Under the pieces are notes generated by a model. It saw only the letters and a program-made list of their open reading frames with translations, did not search any database and was not told where the DNA came from. Positions 63,656-64,000 of a DNA stretch of 64,000 nt are shown here, one piece after another. The stretch's first letter is position 1, and every line of letters begins with the position of its first letter. The position numbers and the translations under genes were made by a program. The stretch is from Geobacillus genomosp. 3 (lineage in GTDB: Bacteria; Bacillota; Bacilli; Bacillales; Anoxybacillaceae): the NCBI RefSeq assembly GCF_000445995.2, contig NC_022080.4:2008001-2072000 (forward strand), written 5' to 3'.

Positions 63656-63668
63656 CCACTTTTCTTGT

Positions 63669-64000
<332 letters not shown>

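Overview
The window looks like chromosome of a thermophilic Bacillaceae, most likely Geobacillus. Reasons: a GC-rich core genome with strong AAGGAGG-type ribosome sites and frequent GTG/TTG starts; an H-type small acid-soluble spore protein; a 413-residue M29 aminopeptidase of the type known from G. stearothermophilus; a Bacillus-type BirA box and cre site; a TPP riboswitch; and a Bacillaceae-1-type RNA beside an rRNA operon. Species cannot be fixed from this sequence alone.

Layout. 1-2.4 kb: a TPR protein running off the left edge, an M20-type peptidase and a decayed Rpn-type nuclease. 2.8-17.8 kb: an AT-rich, apparently acquired island for tricarballylate/aconitate use. It holds a LysR regulator, TcuA and TcuB, a PrpF/aconitate isomerase, a TRAP transporter (DctP-DctQ-DctM) and an isocitrate dehydrogenase-like gene. 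Three insertion sequences have entered it: an IS110-family element splits the dehydrogenase gene, an IS982-family element sits before dctP, and a second IS110-family element lies between two arrays of a perfect 75-bp tandem repeat. 17.9-24.2 kb: lone trpB, a truncated DUF1445 gene, a PLD-helicase/pyrophosphohydrolase pair that may be a defence cassette, and two CBO0543-type membrane proteins.

24.2-36 kb: two sugar-catabolism clusters built on Gfo/Idh/MocA oxidoreductases. The first has ThuA, a TIM-barrel isomerase and a LacI regulator, with the same 16-bp palindrome before the regulator and before the operon. The second has a nucleoside-symporter-like MFS carrier. A GNAT enzyme, an MFS carrier and a MaoC dehydratase lie between them. 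36-52.6 kb: mostly housekeeping and accessory genes (glutaminase, Uma2 nuclease, MBL hydrolase, tRNA-Pro, BirA-controlled bioF, sspH, YhfC, SdpR-SdpI, an acyl-CoA carboxylase subunit with an acyl-CoA ligase, DoxX, a broken PAS-GGDEF gene, a sodium/solute symporter and aminopeptidase AmpS).

52.8-58.8 kb is the most interesting region: a six-gene operon behind a TPP riboswitch, in the order LuxE-like acyl activating enzyme, LuxC-like acyl reductase, ABC ATPase, permease and substrate-binding lipoprotein, then a short-chain dehydrogenase. The enzymes form a logical carboxylate-to-aldehyde-to-alcohol route, and the riboswitch ties it to thiamine. I infer uptake and reduction of an oxidised thiamine or thiamine-precursor acid. 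59-64 kb: a large TPR/dynamin-like protein, then a tRNA cluster read leftward (Gly-GCC, Arg-ACG, Gly-CCC, Arg-TCT) downstream of the 3' end of a 23S rRNA gene. No 5S gene is visible between them, and tRNA-Arg fragments are duplicated with a structured repeat of about 142-bp period.
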